From positions 124,001 to 188,000 of the forward strand of contig QYAI01000049.1 of NCBI GenBank assembly GCA_003988855.1: DNA of 64,000 nucleotides, in the 5' to 3' direction. The notes under the pieces were generated by a model, which saw only the letters and a program-made list of their open reading frames with translations, did not search any database and was not told the DNA's origin. Below, piece after piece: positions 11,835 to 24,698 of this stretch. Source of the stretch: Arachnopeziza araneosa (Eukaryota > Ascomycota > Leotiomycetes > Helotiales > Arachnopezizaceae). Position 1 is the first letter of the stretch. Each line of letters opens with the position of its first letter. A program made the position numbers and the translations under genes.

Positions 11835-14412
11835 ATGCCTCCGAGATTTAAGTCTGGGCTCGCTCTAGCATGTATGCTACTTGCAGTCTATGTTATCTTT
11901 TGGAGAGATGAGAGCCCATTCCAAGCTGCAGAGCATCCGATAGAAGTCTTTCCGAATGACTTTGGGGATCCCAATAAAGCCCCCGATACCGCTGGAATTG
12001 GACATCTGGATGAGTTTGAGCGTCCCACGGTACCTGAAAAGCTGCAAGCAACCGCTCGACCGCTCCCGTCATGGACGCCACCTAGGATTGGAACGAAATC
12101 TGTGAAACCTCCGGCTGCTACGAAGTCGCAATTGATCCAAGCTGGGATCCCAACGTCGGCTCAAGCAAAGACAAAATCTGCAAAGCCGCCAGCTGCTTCA
12201 AAGGCTCAGTCAGCGGCGCAATTTTCATCGTCTGGAACAGTCAAGGCCAAACTGAAATCCGCAGAACCTCAAGCCAAGACGATATCTACCAAACCTCCAG
12301 CTGCTACGGAGGCTGCTCCAAATGAAAAGTCATCTCTTGATGAGCAATTCGCGAAGGAATATGAGGCGCTAGAAGAGGAAGTTATACAACGCAAAACCAA
12401 TGTGCCTTAACTAACTGTCTACAGGAAGCAGGGTTTTGGTGGAATATATGGTCAAACCTTAAAGGTTCTCATCGACGGCGAAAGGGACAAAGATTTGGCA
12501 TCTCTTCAATTGACACCTGCAGGAACTGGCACCTGGGAAGATTATAGCATCACAAGTCCGTTAAAATACAATCCATACCCCGACTACAACAGCGGGGCCT
12601 GGAAGACAAAAAATCACGGAGAATACAAAGCTTGTAAAGGGCCGAATGGACCTATTGAAGACCTTGTTGTTTGGTCAGGCCACCCACCTTCCTTGAGTGA
12701 GGCTGCGTTAGGTTCTTGGCAACCATTAGATATCAACGGTAACCTCTGTTTTGAGAGGGACACTAGGCTTGGTCCTTACGGATTGATTTCGCAGGATCTA
12801 TCTAAAGCATCACCCCTGGTAAAACGGACAAACTACGACGACGTCAATTGGGGTCATCTGCAGCTGTCCTGCGTAGAAGCAAACTCAAATCGATTTCCTA
12901 AGCGTAAAGCCCAGCAGCAGGATGCTGCACCCCCATCGATTGATGGTTCTGATAAAACGGATCGGCTCAACGGAACAGAGAGTGCCGAAAAAGTAGAAAG
13001 AGCTGAGTCTGAAGATGAGACCGAGTCGAATGGCCCAGTCGGTTCGACGAAGAAGGTCAAGCCTACCTCGAGTGATGAGCAAGATCTTACTATTAAGAAA
13101 AAACCATCCGGAGCAACAGAGTCTGATGGTGCGCCAACGAAGCGCACGGCAGTAGTGATTCGCAGCCACTCTGGACAAAAATACACAGAAAATGACAAGC
13201 AGAATATTCGTTCCTTGGTTTCTGAGCTGTGTTTAAGGAGTGGAGGCGAATATCAAGTCTTTCTATTAGTTCAGATCAAAGAAGATTTACCCATTTGGAC
13301 GGACTTGTCAATTTACCAGAAGACGCTTAAAGACAATGTCCCGATGGAGTTCAGGTCTATGGCAGTACTTTGGAACGAAGCTCAAATGAAGGATATGTAC
13401 CCACTCATTCCGGACAAGGTAAATAATGCAGAGCAATCACGATGGCTTTCTTTGCAGAAATTTGCCAGAGATCGACCCGAATTCGACTTCTATTGGAACT
13501 GGGAGTTCGACACTCGCTTTACAGGTCACCACTACGATTTGTTTGAAAAGATATCTACATGGTCAAAAGAGCAATTCCGTCAAGGTCTATGGGAACGAAA
13601 TGAAAGGTTCTATATCCCAGGTGCTCATGCATCGTATCTGAAGTTCCTTGAGACAATCAGACATAGAGTCGGTAGTGATGTTATCTGGGGACCTGTTCAC
13701 ATTCCAAAAGTGACCCCATCTGGTCCAGTCCCTCCTGTGAATGATCCCAAGAATGATAATTATAAATGGGGTATCGGAGATGACGCAGACTTCATATCTT
13801 TAGCCCCTATGTTCAATCCGGTCAACACGACCTGGGCAGGAAGAAATGGTGTTTGGGGTTACGCTGGAGAGGAGACACCTCGCCGTGCTACGATTGGTGG
13901 TAATTCTCGTTGCAGTAGGAAATTGCTTGATAGAATGCATATCGAGAATGTGAACGGGAATCATCTCAACTCCGAGATGGAGCCTCCAACTGTGGCTCTG
14001 TTGCATGGTTTCAAAGCAGTATTTGTACCAATACCTATCTTTTTTGACAGAGCTTGGATCGGGAAGAGTCTACGAAAGTACTTCAATCCGGGATGGGATG
14101 CAGTAAGTGGGAGCACGGAAGAGTCGCCATTCAGTAAAGGAAAGGAAACGAGATTCCAGGGTTCGACTTGGTATTATGGTGGCGAAACGTCAACTAGGAT
14201 TTGGAATAACTGGTTGGGGCTAGAAGATAATGATATTGGAGGCGCAAAGGTAAGATTACTTGTCTCTCTCCGATCTGTAAACTGCGATACTGACAGAAAT
14301 ATAGTGGGAGAAGTCTCACGGTAGACCATGTCTACCACCTATGCTTCTCCACCTTTCTAAGGGCAGTGAAACACCCGAGGATAGTGCAGAGTCCAAGTCA
14401 CTAGATGAATAG
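11835..14412 (+). CDS. DUF3405 family type II membrane protein, glycosyltransferase-like
   Basis: Exons 11835-12380, about 12429-14249 and 14305-14412 give about 824 aa. The N-terminus has a short basic stretch and then one membrane segment (about residues 6-22, LALACMLLAVYVIF), typical of a Golgi signal anchor. Next is a low-complexity linker with a degenerate KSAKPPAA repeat, then the DUF3405 body: CFERDTRLGPYG, DDVNWG and the block TAVVIRSHSGQKYT at its core, and GIGDDADFISLAPMF. The family is restricted to filamentous fungi and is thought to be glycosyltransferase-like; its reaction is not known to me. An acidic/Lys-rich insert at about 330-400 interrupts the body. Intron 1 is uncertain: its donor is GTTATA, and only the second acceptor (GAAG, 12428) keeps frame. 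Confidence 0.8.
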
Positions 14413-14883
14413 TTCGTATCAGTGGCGAAGCGTAATATTTTAGGGGTTACTTACAGTGTGGAGTTTCGGCAAGGGATGGCATGTAAATTAAGACATAAAC
14501 ATGTGGCACTGTGTAGTCAAGACCAGGTAGAGATACATAGATATGCTAGGTGGAATGAAAATTCATACTGTATTCTCTCAGTCTTATATTTGTTCCGTCT
14601 AATCTGTAGTAAGTATCCCTAGATTCACATCAACTTCCGATGTTTTCAAAAGAAGGCAAAATTGAGACTAGTGACCTCAAACTTAGAGCTCAGGGCTGTG
14701 TTCGGAGCTGGCTTCTTTCCTTGATGCTAAGAAATATGAAATCTAGTCTCTTGACAACTTCTCATTATATCATAGCAAGTCTCCATGTACTTTACAATCC
14801 CAATGTAATGAGCAATCCATACAAAAATATAACCATAACCATACGTAATCATAAGAGTAACGCCGACTTCACCACTCAACGCA
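14413..14883. other. Convergent intergenic region
   Basis: This AT-rich interval lies between two convergent genes, the DUF3405 gene and MCM2. It holds their 3' flanks; I see no coding exon. Confidence 0.4.
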
Positions 14884-17523
14884 TCAAGCTATAGCCGCTG
14901 CAGCTGCTCTCTGTCCTCGTTCCAGATTTCTTCCCGTAGTCTTCTTCCCATTCCCAGGTCTAGCCAAAGTATACTTGGCAAATGCTCTCGCAAGAGCCTT
15001 CTTGCAGCTGACTTTCTGGCTGCCAACGAAAGAGTCAATCGTGACTGCAATTGCCCGATCCACGTCTTGAGATGAGACATACTCGGAAAGACGCATACGG
15101 CAGAAAGCTTCGCTGATGCGCATTATTGCTTCAAGATGACGGATCTACATGTGTTAGAGACGAGTTTCGACTATTTTCTTAGAATGAGAACTTACAGTGA
15201 TGGGATAGGCGCCAGTTGCTAAAGACTCTCTTCTCATGTCAGCGAAGAGTTTGGAAACTTTCTCTTCATCGATATTGTACAGTTTGGGACTGCATCTTTC
15301 TCTTGCGTAAAGAATATATTTTCGAAGTAACTCTTGTGCAATTTCGCCTTCTTGCTTGGGCTCGGCGCCATTGATAGCTCCTGAATCTTGGTCTGTATCC
15401 ATGGTGTTTTGGGTGTCAAGTTGCGTAGGAGCTGAGTTGGGATGCGAACGTCCGTGAGAGCCAACCACGAATCTGGCAAGTCGTTCATCTTCTGAAGGAT
15501 CAACGGTATCTCGAACAACACAAAGAATGTCGAAACGAGACAGGATAGGTTCTGTGAGTTCGACGTTCTGCGAGAAGGGAATTGTAGAATTGTATCGCCC
15601 ACCGATAGGATTGGCTGCTGCAATAATACCACATCGAGCCTGCAACGTGGTGACGATACCAGCCTTAGAGATAGAGATGGTCTGCTGTTCCATGGCTTCG
15701 TGGATAGAGGTACGATCTTGATCGTTCATCTTATCAAACTCATCAATGAGGCATGTACCTCTGTCAGCAAGGACTAGAGCACCACCTTCAAGAGTCCATT
15801 CACTCGTCAAAGGATCTTTACGAACACTAGCGGTTAAACCAACAGCGGACGCTCCCTGGCCGGTTGCAAATACAGCACGATGAGCTGTCTTCTCAACATA
15901 CTTTAAAACCTGAGACTTTGCAGTTCCCGGGTCTCCTAGGAGTAAGACATTGATGTCACCACGAATATGAAGTTTTCCTTGTCTATCTTTGGCAACGCCA
16001 CCGAATAATGAGAGAGCAACAGCTGTCTTGATATCAGTGTGCCCATAAATGCTAGGAGCCATGGACTGAATAATCTTGTCGACAATCTGAGGATCACGCG
16101 ACAGTGCTCTGATATCATGCTCGTCTTGTTCTGTTAATCTAAAGCCAGCAAGTTGATCATGCGACTTGACAACATTGTTGGCTTCGAGAATTGTGGCGAA
16201 GACTGGGAACCCGTTTTTGTTGTTAAGTTGAGCATCATAGTTGTTCCGATAGACACCTGTGACCTCAATCTCTTCGCCAGGTTTTGCTTTGTCTATAAGA
16301 TCCCAGAGCAGGATGACTTCACGATGACGTGGAAGACGACCAGCTGGAACAGTGCCAGGCGATTCTTGTAGGGTCAACTTTTGGTAGTTGCGATAAACTG
16401 TCTTTTCAGAGTTAAGATTGAATGGTCCTCGAGACTGGCAGTTTTGGCAATAGGAGATTTTGACTTCTACATTTGACTCTTGCTGAAATGGTCCAAGTCT
16501 TGTACCACATTTGTTGCAGTCAAACATGACATATTTCAACTGCGGGAATACACCACTCCGGCGTGTAACAACACCACTTACTCGAACCAAGCAGTTCAAG
16601 TGAGTTTGACGTAACTGGCGAAGCGTGTATTGGACTGGTAAATCAGAAATACGAACGTGAATTTCTGAGTGAATTCTCTCGTAGTCGGGGTAGTGAATTA
16701 GAGTCGCCTCCATAGCAACTTCGTCAAACAGCTTCAGCATTTCTCCAGGGGCGTTTACAAGGAAATATGCCAATATAGCTTTTGAGCTACTCAAATGATC
16801 ATATGAAACTTCGAGAGATTCCGCGTTAATTTCTCCAAGAGTTCGAATACGAGTGCCATAGATAGAAACTCCTGCCTCGTCGGTATGTTCAGTCAAAAAG
16901 GCTTTGAATTCTCGCTTGATGGTTCTCTGAACGGATTGCTGTGAAATCCATTCAACCAAGCTTGACGCTTTGACATCTTGCAAAGTTTCAAGGGAGAGTT
17001 CTTCCTCCATAATGTCATCCATCATATCATCATCCTCATCTTCGTCATAGTGATGTCTACGTCTTCGTGGTTGAGCGGTGAGGTCAACATCTCCTTCATC
17101 ATCTTCGTCTTGAAGGAATGCTGCTGGCATACGTCGTTGACGAGCGAGCTCGCGATCACGGCGGTTCATATTGGCTTCAAGACGCCTTCTTGCCGCGACG
17201 TCGAGCTCATCATAGTCGCCCTCGTCGTCGATATCTCGGTCATCATATTGGTCGTCCTCGCGAGACTGGTAATCTCGCTCAAAATTGTTCGCGAAGAGGT
17301 CAATTCCATCCTCATCTTCTGCCATCTCATCGGCATCATCAATATCGAGTTCAACTTCCTCTTCGATATCATCGTCGTCATCCCCACCATGTTGAATTGG
17401 GTAGGCAGGTGGTGATGATCGAATATCACCGGCTGGAGAAGAAGCGCCGTATCCGGTATCTTCAGGTTCTCTTGATCGCTTACGACCACTTCTAGCAGCC
17501 GGTCCACGGTTTGCAGAAGACAT
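14884..17523 (-). CDS. MCM2: DNA replication licensing factor MCM2
   Basis: Two exons, 17523-15196 and 15144-14884, give 862 aa (yeast Mcm2 is 868). It is one of six subunits of the MCM2-7 replicative helicase, loaded at origins in G1. The acidic N-terminal tail (about 45-175) matches the Mcm2 histone-binding tail. The zinc finger has Cys at about 336, 339, 359 and 362. The AAA+ core shows Walker A GDPGTAKSQ at 530-538, Walker B CLIDEFDKM at 591-599 and the arginine finger SRFD at 662-665. The C-terminal exon encodes the winged-helix end, starting IRHLEAIMRISEA. The ATG at 17523 begins MSSANRG. The divergent promoter carries an ACGCGT box. Confidence 0.97.
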
Positions 17524-17926
17524 ATTGGGTCGCAACGGAGAACTATGGAAGAGTTAGGAGAGTTGTATAAAAAGGGGTGGCAGGATTTCTGAGAACGAAT
17601 CTGAATGAAACTCAGTATTTTCTACGTACCTCATTTTATTTCGAGTTCAACGTCAAAAATTCGTATAGCAGATTCCTTAATGAAGGGTTTGGATGAAGTA
17701 GTTTTGGGAATTGGGGAGAATCAAACGAAAGGAAGTGGACCACGCGCAACGCGTCGACTATCCCGATGTTTTACCGACGCGATTTCGGCGGTCGACCGTG
17801 TTAAAGTCGCGTAAAGTGGTTTTGATCGTGGAAAGTGATAACCAATCAACATTGCCTCTTGAGCATCTGACTTCAGAAACATTTTACATTCATCTCAATC
17901 TGATAGAAATCTCCAAAAATCTCATC
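17524..17926. promoter_or_regulatory. Divergent promoter of MCM2 and the UBR7-like gene, with an MCB site
   Basis: A 403-bp divergent interval. The palindrome ACGCGT at 17749-17754 is a MluI cell-cycle box, the site bound by MBF/DSC1 in yeasts. More CGCG-rich sequence surrounds it (17742-17815). MBF drives MCM genes at G1/S in yeasts; transfer of that role to this fungus is inferred. Whether the UBR7-like gene shares this control is unknown. Confidence 0.55.
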
Positions 17927-19701
17927 ATGGATCCTCCATCTGCGCCTGGTACCGGTCCCACCGAAATGCCTAGCAGCCAGACAAGTCATCCCTCTCGAAC
18001 CCAGAGCTTCTCTGAGAAGTCCGACAATTCCCATACGGCTGCCGAGTACGTTTACCCCATTAGCAGATAACGTTCGTTGGGCAATGAAATATCTAATCAC
18101 TACGTTGAGAGTTAAATGCTAATCTACTAAAAGGTTCATTGATAGCCAACTCAAACTCGAGGCCGATGCTCGCGAAGCTTTACCATATGTACGGAATCAT
18201 TCCTCTTTACGAGTACTGTTAAAGCTAATCGCATCTTTAGAAATTTGATCACTGCACAAAGCTACTTGGAAAATTGCGCCAGAACCTATTCTCTTGCCTA
18301 ACTTGCAATCCCCCTCCATCAAACCCGACGGATCCCTACAACCCCGCAGGCGTCTGTTATTCTTGTTCTATCCAGTGCCATGGCGAGCATACTTTAGTCG
18401 AGTTATTCAACAAGAGAAACTTTGAGTGCGATTGTGGAACTACACGTTTACCGGCCACTGCGCCATGTACTATACGCCTAAACCCTGAAACCAACGAGAA
18501 GGGAGGTGTGCATTCTGAGAAAGCGTCCCCGTCGAACATCTACAATCAGAACTTCAAGAATAGGTTCTGCGGATGCGAGTGTGACTATGATGCCGAAAAG
18601 CAGAAAGGAACCATGTTCCAATGTCTTGGCCTTGGAACTGCAGAGACTGGGGGGTGTGGCGAGGACTGGTGGCACCCAGGCTGTATTGTTGGTTTAGGGC
18701 CCGAATGGTTTGAAAATATGAGCAATAAAGGAGCATCAAAAAAGACAAAGAGTGAAGGGTTTCTCGAGTCGATTACAGAGGTTGCTGAATCTGCTGTCGA
18801 GGAGAAAGCAGAAGCAAGTAGACAAACAGCAAATCCAACGGCTGATGGAGACGTACTAATGAGCGATAATGAAGTGGACGAAGACCCACCAATGCCACCC
18901 GGATTTCCTGATGAGGACGACTTTGAAGGCTTTATTTGTTATAAATGCGTTGACGCACATCCATGGATCAAACGCTACGCTGGTGCTCCTGGCTTCTTAG
19001 CACCCGTATTCAGACGTAGTACAGCCCCATCTCCAGAAAGTGGCATCATTGGCAAAACTCAGGAGCTCGCATCTCATATCCTTGTCGGAAAGAAACGAAA
19101 GGCAGAGGACGATGAAGAATCAAATGCTTCTATGCGATCAAAGCGGTTGAGGGATGATATTGAAGAGCCGCGAGAAGCAGCAGAAGAGTCAACAAAAGCA
19201 GAAACTTCAGAACCACGACCTTGCACTTACAAACTCCTCCCCTCACCGCCAGAAGGCCAAATCTCCCTCTTTTTCAAAGCTGATTTCCGCGACCACCTCT
19301 GTCGCTGCTCAGACTGCTTTCCTGATCTAAAACCACACCCCCAACTTCTCGAGGAAGAATTCATCTACGAGCCCTCACTTTCAGGTAGTGAGGAAGAAGC
19401 TAGAGGCAGCACAGTAGGCAGTGGCAGCATCTACGATCGGGGAGAAAGCGCTCTCAAGAATGTAGATCGTGTAAGAGCCATTGAGGGGGTGATGGCTTAC
19501 AATCACCTTAAGGATCAACTCAAGCCGTTCTTTCAGCAGTTTGCAGAGAGCGGAAAGGCGATTAGTGCGGAGGATATCAAAGCCCATTTTGCCAAGATGA
19601 GAGGTGATGCTGAGGCTATAAAGGCCGCTGGCGAAGGGGCCAGGAAGGAAGGCGGGGAGAAGAAAGATGACGACAATAGGAGAGAGCAGAGTGGCTTTTG
19701 A
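17927..19701 (+). CDS. UBR7-like E3 ubiquitin ligase (UBR box plus PHD-like finger)
   Basis: Exons 17927-18045, 18134-18188 and 18241-19701 give 544 aa. It has the UBR7/Mlo2 layout: a UBR box near residues 65-125 (FSCLTC, CYSCSIQCHGEH, FECDCG), then a PHD-like zinc region (NRFCGCECDYD, MFQCLGL, CGEDWWHPGCIVGL), a linker of about 60 residues and a further Cys pair (FICYKCVDAHPWIKRY). The C-terminal third holds CTYKLLPSPP and a CRCSDCFPDLK motif seen in this family, and ends in a charged tail. UBR7 proteins ubiquitinate histone H2B in animals, and Mlo2 in fission yeast affects chromosome behaviour; substrates here are not known. The ATG at 17927 follows a clean 5' flank. Confidence 0.85.
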
Positions 19702-19889
19702 GTGGGTAAAAACTTTGTAGCCTATATGTATGATAATCAAGAGACGAGAATGTTCAAGATCATCCCTTGCTAGAGGAATGATCAGCTCAAGCACATTCTA
19801 GGAATAAAATCTAAATAAGTTTTTCGTATTAGGATCACCACGAAGCTACTCCTTAAATTTTACGCCCATTATTATTCACAGTTATCATA

Positions 19890-21498
19890 TCAAGAATTAA
19901 ACCAACCTGGCCACTTGTTCCCATAGATCAATCCCGTAACACTAAACGGCAAGAATTTTGTTTCAAACAAAGCCCCAGCAGCCATATCCTTCAGCAACAG
20001 AGGCATAGTCGCAGATCCCCAAAGCGCTGCAAAGACAAACACAATCGCTGTACTCGTTTCCTTTTTGACTCTCTTTCTCTCTAGAAATCTTGCTAACAGG
20101 CCCTGTATAAGGATGCCGAGTCCCTGGAGAAAGAACGTCAAAAAAGTGAGAATGGGAATTGTTTGCTTGGATTGGAAATATGACCCTGCCATGTGCATAC
20201 ATCCTGAAAGGGCAAAGATGAGGTTCATGCGCAAGAATCGTCGAGTGTGGTTATTGAGTCGCGGGTTTGGCGAGGATGTGGTTGGAATGAGAGAATGGGC
20301 AAAAGTGGTGAAGCCGTAGGTGAAGAGGTCGTGCCAAAACGTTCCCCAGAAGCCTTAGTTGAGATTAATAAATTAATTTAAGTATTGGATGTGACAGTAT
20401 GGCTTTCTTACCAGCTATTCCTCGGTAGTAGAGACCAAGGATACTTCCCCAATGCCGCGGATACATCCACGTTTCTCCCCAGGTACCGAGTAACGGGTCT
20501 CCAAGGCCTACTCCAATAAGAGAGACAGTGACGAAAAAGAGGTCAATGACTAAACTCGGGGTCAGTATTTCGAGATTGCAGTATATCATACGAGCAAAAG
20601 AGAATAAAAAATCCGACTCAGTTCAGGAAACGAAACTCGAAATGTTTAAAACCAAAAATATCAAAAGAGTTAGAGGGTCCTTACTACCGAAGCATCCAAC
20701 CGCTGCCACAGCCATGCGGTATGGAAGAAGCCTGAACCAAGACAGAGCATCTGGGAAAGAGAGCACAAAGGGGTTGAGATCTCCTGAGCCGTTAAGGAAA
20801 GGGTCAAGAGTCATTCCGTGAGTAGCGACCTCTACCAAGAGCCAATCGAGAATAAAGAGTCCCATGTGATTGAGAATAAACTCAGACCGTCTGACTGGTA
20901 CTGTAGCTCCGTTCGAATTTTGACGGACGACTGAAAGTGAGTCATTCATCTCGACTTCCTTAGTTTTCCTCGTTACATCTTCTTGTTCCTCATACAGTCT
21001 CAACACCTCCTTGGGAGGGCTGGCGAACTTTTTTTGGTGAGCCCATCCGACGCCCCGCGGATTTCCCAGTAGATCGAGCACCCAAATCACTCGCCTGATA
21101 GATAACTGCTCCGGAAAAGGTTCCCATTCATATTGAGGTACACCATCTTTACCGGCTTGAACTCTTCGCACCCTTTTGAAGTCCCTGGGTGGGTTTTTGA
21201 ATAGCAAGAGATCGGCCGACCACAAAACAGTCCATATCACACTAAATGCAAGTAGATAGGACACGATCTGTGAGGGAATCTGGTGCTCTCGAAACGTGGC
21301 AGCTGAACAGGCAACAACGGTAAGAAAAGTAGAAAATCGAGTCGCCCTTGAAAACAAAAAGTATTGTGGCAGAAGAAGAGCTATAAACAAAATCGCAGGA
21401 CCGAATAAAGCTCGCTGGCAAAGATCAGAGAACGTTGAGTGCTGGAAGAAATACAGAGCGGCAATGTCGCTCGGTTCGGTCCGCGAAGTGTTCCTCAT
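19890..21498 (-). CDS. Wax-synthase-domain membrane acyltransferase
   Basis: Exons 21498-20685, 20549-20412 and 20353-19890 give 471 aa with several hydrophobic segments. Both introns are phase 1. The C-terminal half carries the wax-synthase/MBOAT-related signature: RHWGSILGLYYRGIAG joined to FWGTFWHDLFTYGF, with the conserved WH pair as likely active-site His. Family members in fungi include O-acetyltransferases of terpenoid and trichothecene pathways, so a small-molecule acyl transfer at the ER is plausible. The neighbours (UBR7-like, Cys-rich protein, Cdc14) do not form a biosynthetic cluster, so the substrate cannot be read from context. The gene ends only 188 bp from the convergent UBR7-like gene. 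Confidence 0.85.
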
Positions 21499-22412
21499 CG
21501 CGTGAGCTCAAGAACGCAGACCACACATCTGCAAAGATGAGATTGGCATGTACAATGCAATTGAAATGATCAGAGAAGTCAAGATATGGAAAACATGTCT
21601 TTAAATTGTCTCACCTCATGTGCATCGTGATTTCCGATGTTCCCTGACCCGAATGATGCAGATTCCGAAATCAGGATTAATGATTCGATAATCTTACGAA
21701 CAAGCAGGCATATTTCTTAAGCTGCCCTTGTAAGCATCTTTCCAGGCGACTCCTTTTCTGCTTAATTACATCTTTACGTTGGAAGCCTCGACAGGATCAG
21801 ACTTGGAAAGAAAAAACTCGACGTCTGGAGCTGAAGATCGCCGCCGCTGACCTCGTGGGAAGAGGCGTCGAGGATATTGCTCCTGTCTGACACGAATGCT
21901 CACTATATCATTTTGCAAGGCCTTGGCTCTTTTTCTCGATGGTATCGTGGCCAAACTTTTATTTATCCTCCCGCAGATGGCTCGTTAATCAGCAGATATT
22001 GTTGCTGTTTTTTCTAAACCCCAGATTCGAGCACCCAACTTCGTCCATGTGCGAGTGCAAGGATTCAAGAGGGCAAGTCCTCTCGAGCCTTGCAATCATG
22101 GCCAGCTCTACACATGATCTCGAGTGGGATGGTTCAGCCTCGTGTAATGGTCCAGAAGGCTGTCACCGGTTGGGAGCTGAAAGACGGCGGGACAAATAGA
22201 CCAATAACAAGACTTTGGCTTGCCGTTACGATCACGAACCTCGTTGGATGGTCAGCCGCGATTTCGGGATGGATTTCGAATACGGATTTCAGCGGAAGGT
22301 GTCAGAAATCCTGCCCGCCTTCCCCCTCTATCTACAGTTTCTTTGCTCACTGAGAATTGCGACAAGATGCCCTTGTTGCGACTTGTAGGGCACACACACT
22401 TGGAAAGACAAG
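21499..22412. other. Divergent intergenic region
   Basis: About 0.9 kb between two divergent genes. Open frames here are short, overlap on both strands and show no domain. I see no gene; it probably contains two promoters. Confidence 0.4.
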
Positions 22413-23581
22413 ATGGCGTCCCCAACGCGAATCGTCCTCGTAGCCCTCGGGTTGCTCTCTTTTGCATTAGCTCAGTATGGAGCGATGCAAATACCTAATG
22501 GACTTAGCCCTCGGTATTACCTTGCTGGCTCGCAGCTAGATAGAAGGCAAAGCGACGGCAATTGTCCCAGCGGTTCTCATTCATGTACAGTGATTGTCTC
22601 CTTTTTTCAGAGAAACGACTGACTGAGTCTCGAGGTCTGGATGTAAATTCAACGAGCTGCTGTCCCGATACTTACTTTTGTTTTATCAACTCTACATTCG
22701 GTGCTTCATGCTGTCAAATTGGGTCGAATTGCGGTTACACAGCGTGCGATACTTTACATTACCAATGCAGCCAGACAACCATGAGTAATGGGTTAGCGAC
22801 TGAAGTCGCAGCATGCTGTCCACGAAGCTGTACAAGTACGAGTGCGTACAGATGTGCTAGCGTCTTCGGTGGGAATTGTTGCTCCTTTGGGTCCATATGT
22901 GCTTCAAACAATCAATGTGTGACGACAATTGCAAGCACTACGGCGCTTGCCTCTGAGATTCCTGTTGGATGTACTGCGGCGACTCAAATTGCTTGTCCGA
23001 GTTCTCTTGGAGGAGGATGTTGTGCCAATACCGAGAGCTGTACTGTTTCGAATAATATCAACTATTGTTCTTCTGTCAGTGCATTGGCTACTAGGACCGG
23101 CCCAAATGGGGCTGTAGCTACCTTGAGCTCCAAGAAAGACACAGGACTATCAACTGGAGCGAAAGCAGGCATAGGTGCTGGCATTGCTTTAGTAGTCTGT
23201 CTAATCATTGCCGGGCTAGTGTGGTTTTGCTTGGCTCAACGGAGAAAGGCAAACGTTAGTGAGGAGCAGATCTCATTGCCTGCTATGTCTCAACCATCTG
23301 AGTCCGAGAGGCCGCATCCATTCAGGCATACATCAGACTACTTTGGTCCCCAAGCGACCACTGGCCCTTTCACAGAAGATAATAATACTCCATCAAGCAG
23401 ACCGCAAAATCCTTCTGGTGTACCGCTCTCACCAGATACTCCAAGTGACGTATTTGTACCAGTTGAAATCGATAGTTCAAAGAGCAACTCAAACGTCACG
23501 TCGCCCGGAATCTTCACTCCACAAAACTTCACTCCTCAAAGAACTCACGGAATAAATGATTCGCCTACCGAGCTGCCTTGA
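22413..23581 (+). CDS. Cysteine-rich single-pass surface protein
   Basis: Two exons, 22413-22584 and 22635-23581, give 372 aa. A signal peptide is clear (residues 1-20, IVLVALGLLSFALAQ). The extracellular part has about 30 Cys arranged in repeated CC-containing modules: SCCPDTYFC, SCCQIGSNC, CCPRSC, NCCSFGSIC, GCCANTESC. A Ser/Thr linker leads to one membrane helix (about 205-228, AGIGAGIALVVCLIIAGLVW) with a basic stop-transfer (AQRRK) and a Ser/Pro-rich cytoplasmic tail of about 115 residues. The acceptor CGAG at 22634 was chosen because it creates the conserved SC-LDVNSTSCC junction; the tempting TTTTTTCAG upstream would bring in an immediate stop. It resembles fungal wall-sensor-like proteins. 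I do not recognise a specific function. Confidence 0.8.
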
Positions 23582-23761
23582 GAGTGTCCATTTATGCCGT
23601 AAGGAGTACGGTATCTAAACGCCGATATTTCCAAACAAAACTCGAACCTCTAGTTCACATATCATTACTCGAACATTTTCCGATCCATTATGCAAATGCA
23701 CCAACGCCTGTGTAATCCCGTAAACGCCATCAATGCCAATGCGCAAACAAAGGAGCTTCAA

Positions 23762-24698
23762 TCATACTAGAGCACCACCAAATGGCGTGCTCTCTCTCAA
23801 ATCCGCTACCAAATCATCAACACTGTTCAAATGGCGCCCCAACAGTCCTTGCTTCTCCTCGGTTGTCCTAGTAAAGTCCCCTTCACTATCCTCTCTCTTT
23901 CGTCGTGCTCCGGTGTCTTCCCTTGTGAATGCTCCAGCTAGTTTACTTGGACTACGCTGTAGAACTGCAGGGACCGAGACGGTGCCATTGGCGGATGGTA
24001 TGGAAGGATTCTCGGGCATCAGGTAGAAGTAGAGAAACTCGACCAGCTTGAGCTTCACTTCTCTGCTAGTTTCGCGAGATTTAAAGATAGATGTGAGGGT
24101 GAGAAGTCCGTCCAGATTCTCAAAGGTACGGGTATTCCTTGGCGTATCGATGAGTGCACATACGAGAGTGATTATTGCAGCAGACTGAACCGCGGGGCAA
24201 TTGATCGTATCGAGGAGGTCTAGGATGTGCTGTTTATCTAGTATTTAGCATAGGTTCGTGTCAGAAGAGAAGCATACGCACATTCATATAGATCTCTCTC
24301 GAAAACAAACTTCTGCTGGGCGGATGGAGCAACATTATCCCTTGGATCAAATCCAGGGTTTGAATAATTAAGAGATCATTCTGCTCATCATCGCCTTTCC
24401 CCATCAGCCTATCCAGGCAGTTAAGCAAGCGCATAGCCACATTCCACTCGAATCCATCTTGCAGCTTGAAGAATTCTCTGAACGCAGGATCATCGACCAG
24501 CTCCGAGAGTGGTTTCCTAGGTGGTGGGGACTTGTCTGGATCGATCACAGAGCGGCGCTTCTCAGCAGTGGATTGGGGATTGCTTGACGAGAGGCAGATC
24601 TGCGCAAGAAGACCTTCGACCTGGCGCAATCCCTTTCTGATCTTGGATTGATCATACGATGAGAGGTTGTCGAAGGACATGGATAGTAAGGCCTCCAT
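23762..24698 (-). CDS. Cdc14 of the septation initiation network (fission-yeast type)
   Basis: Exons 24698-24278 and 24237-23762 give 298 aa. It matches the fungal Cdc14 family named after S. pombe cdc14, the Sid1 kinase partner in the septation initiation network, and not the Cdc14 phosphatase: no Cys-x5-Arg phosphatase motif is present. The family pattern is a helical repeat protein with WNVAMRLLNCLDRLM, LLLHPPSRSLFSREIYMN and ITLVCALIDTPRNTRTFE. It would act at the spindle pole body to promote septum formation. The donor GTATGC at phase 1 was preferred because it joins frame. The C-terminal 60 residues are basic and Ser-rich. Confidence 0.85.

Noticed and set aside
14419..14882. Small open frames between the DUF3405 gene and MCM2
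   Set aside because: They lie in AT-rich convergent 3' flanks and show no conserved pattern.
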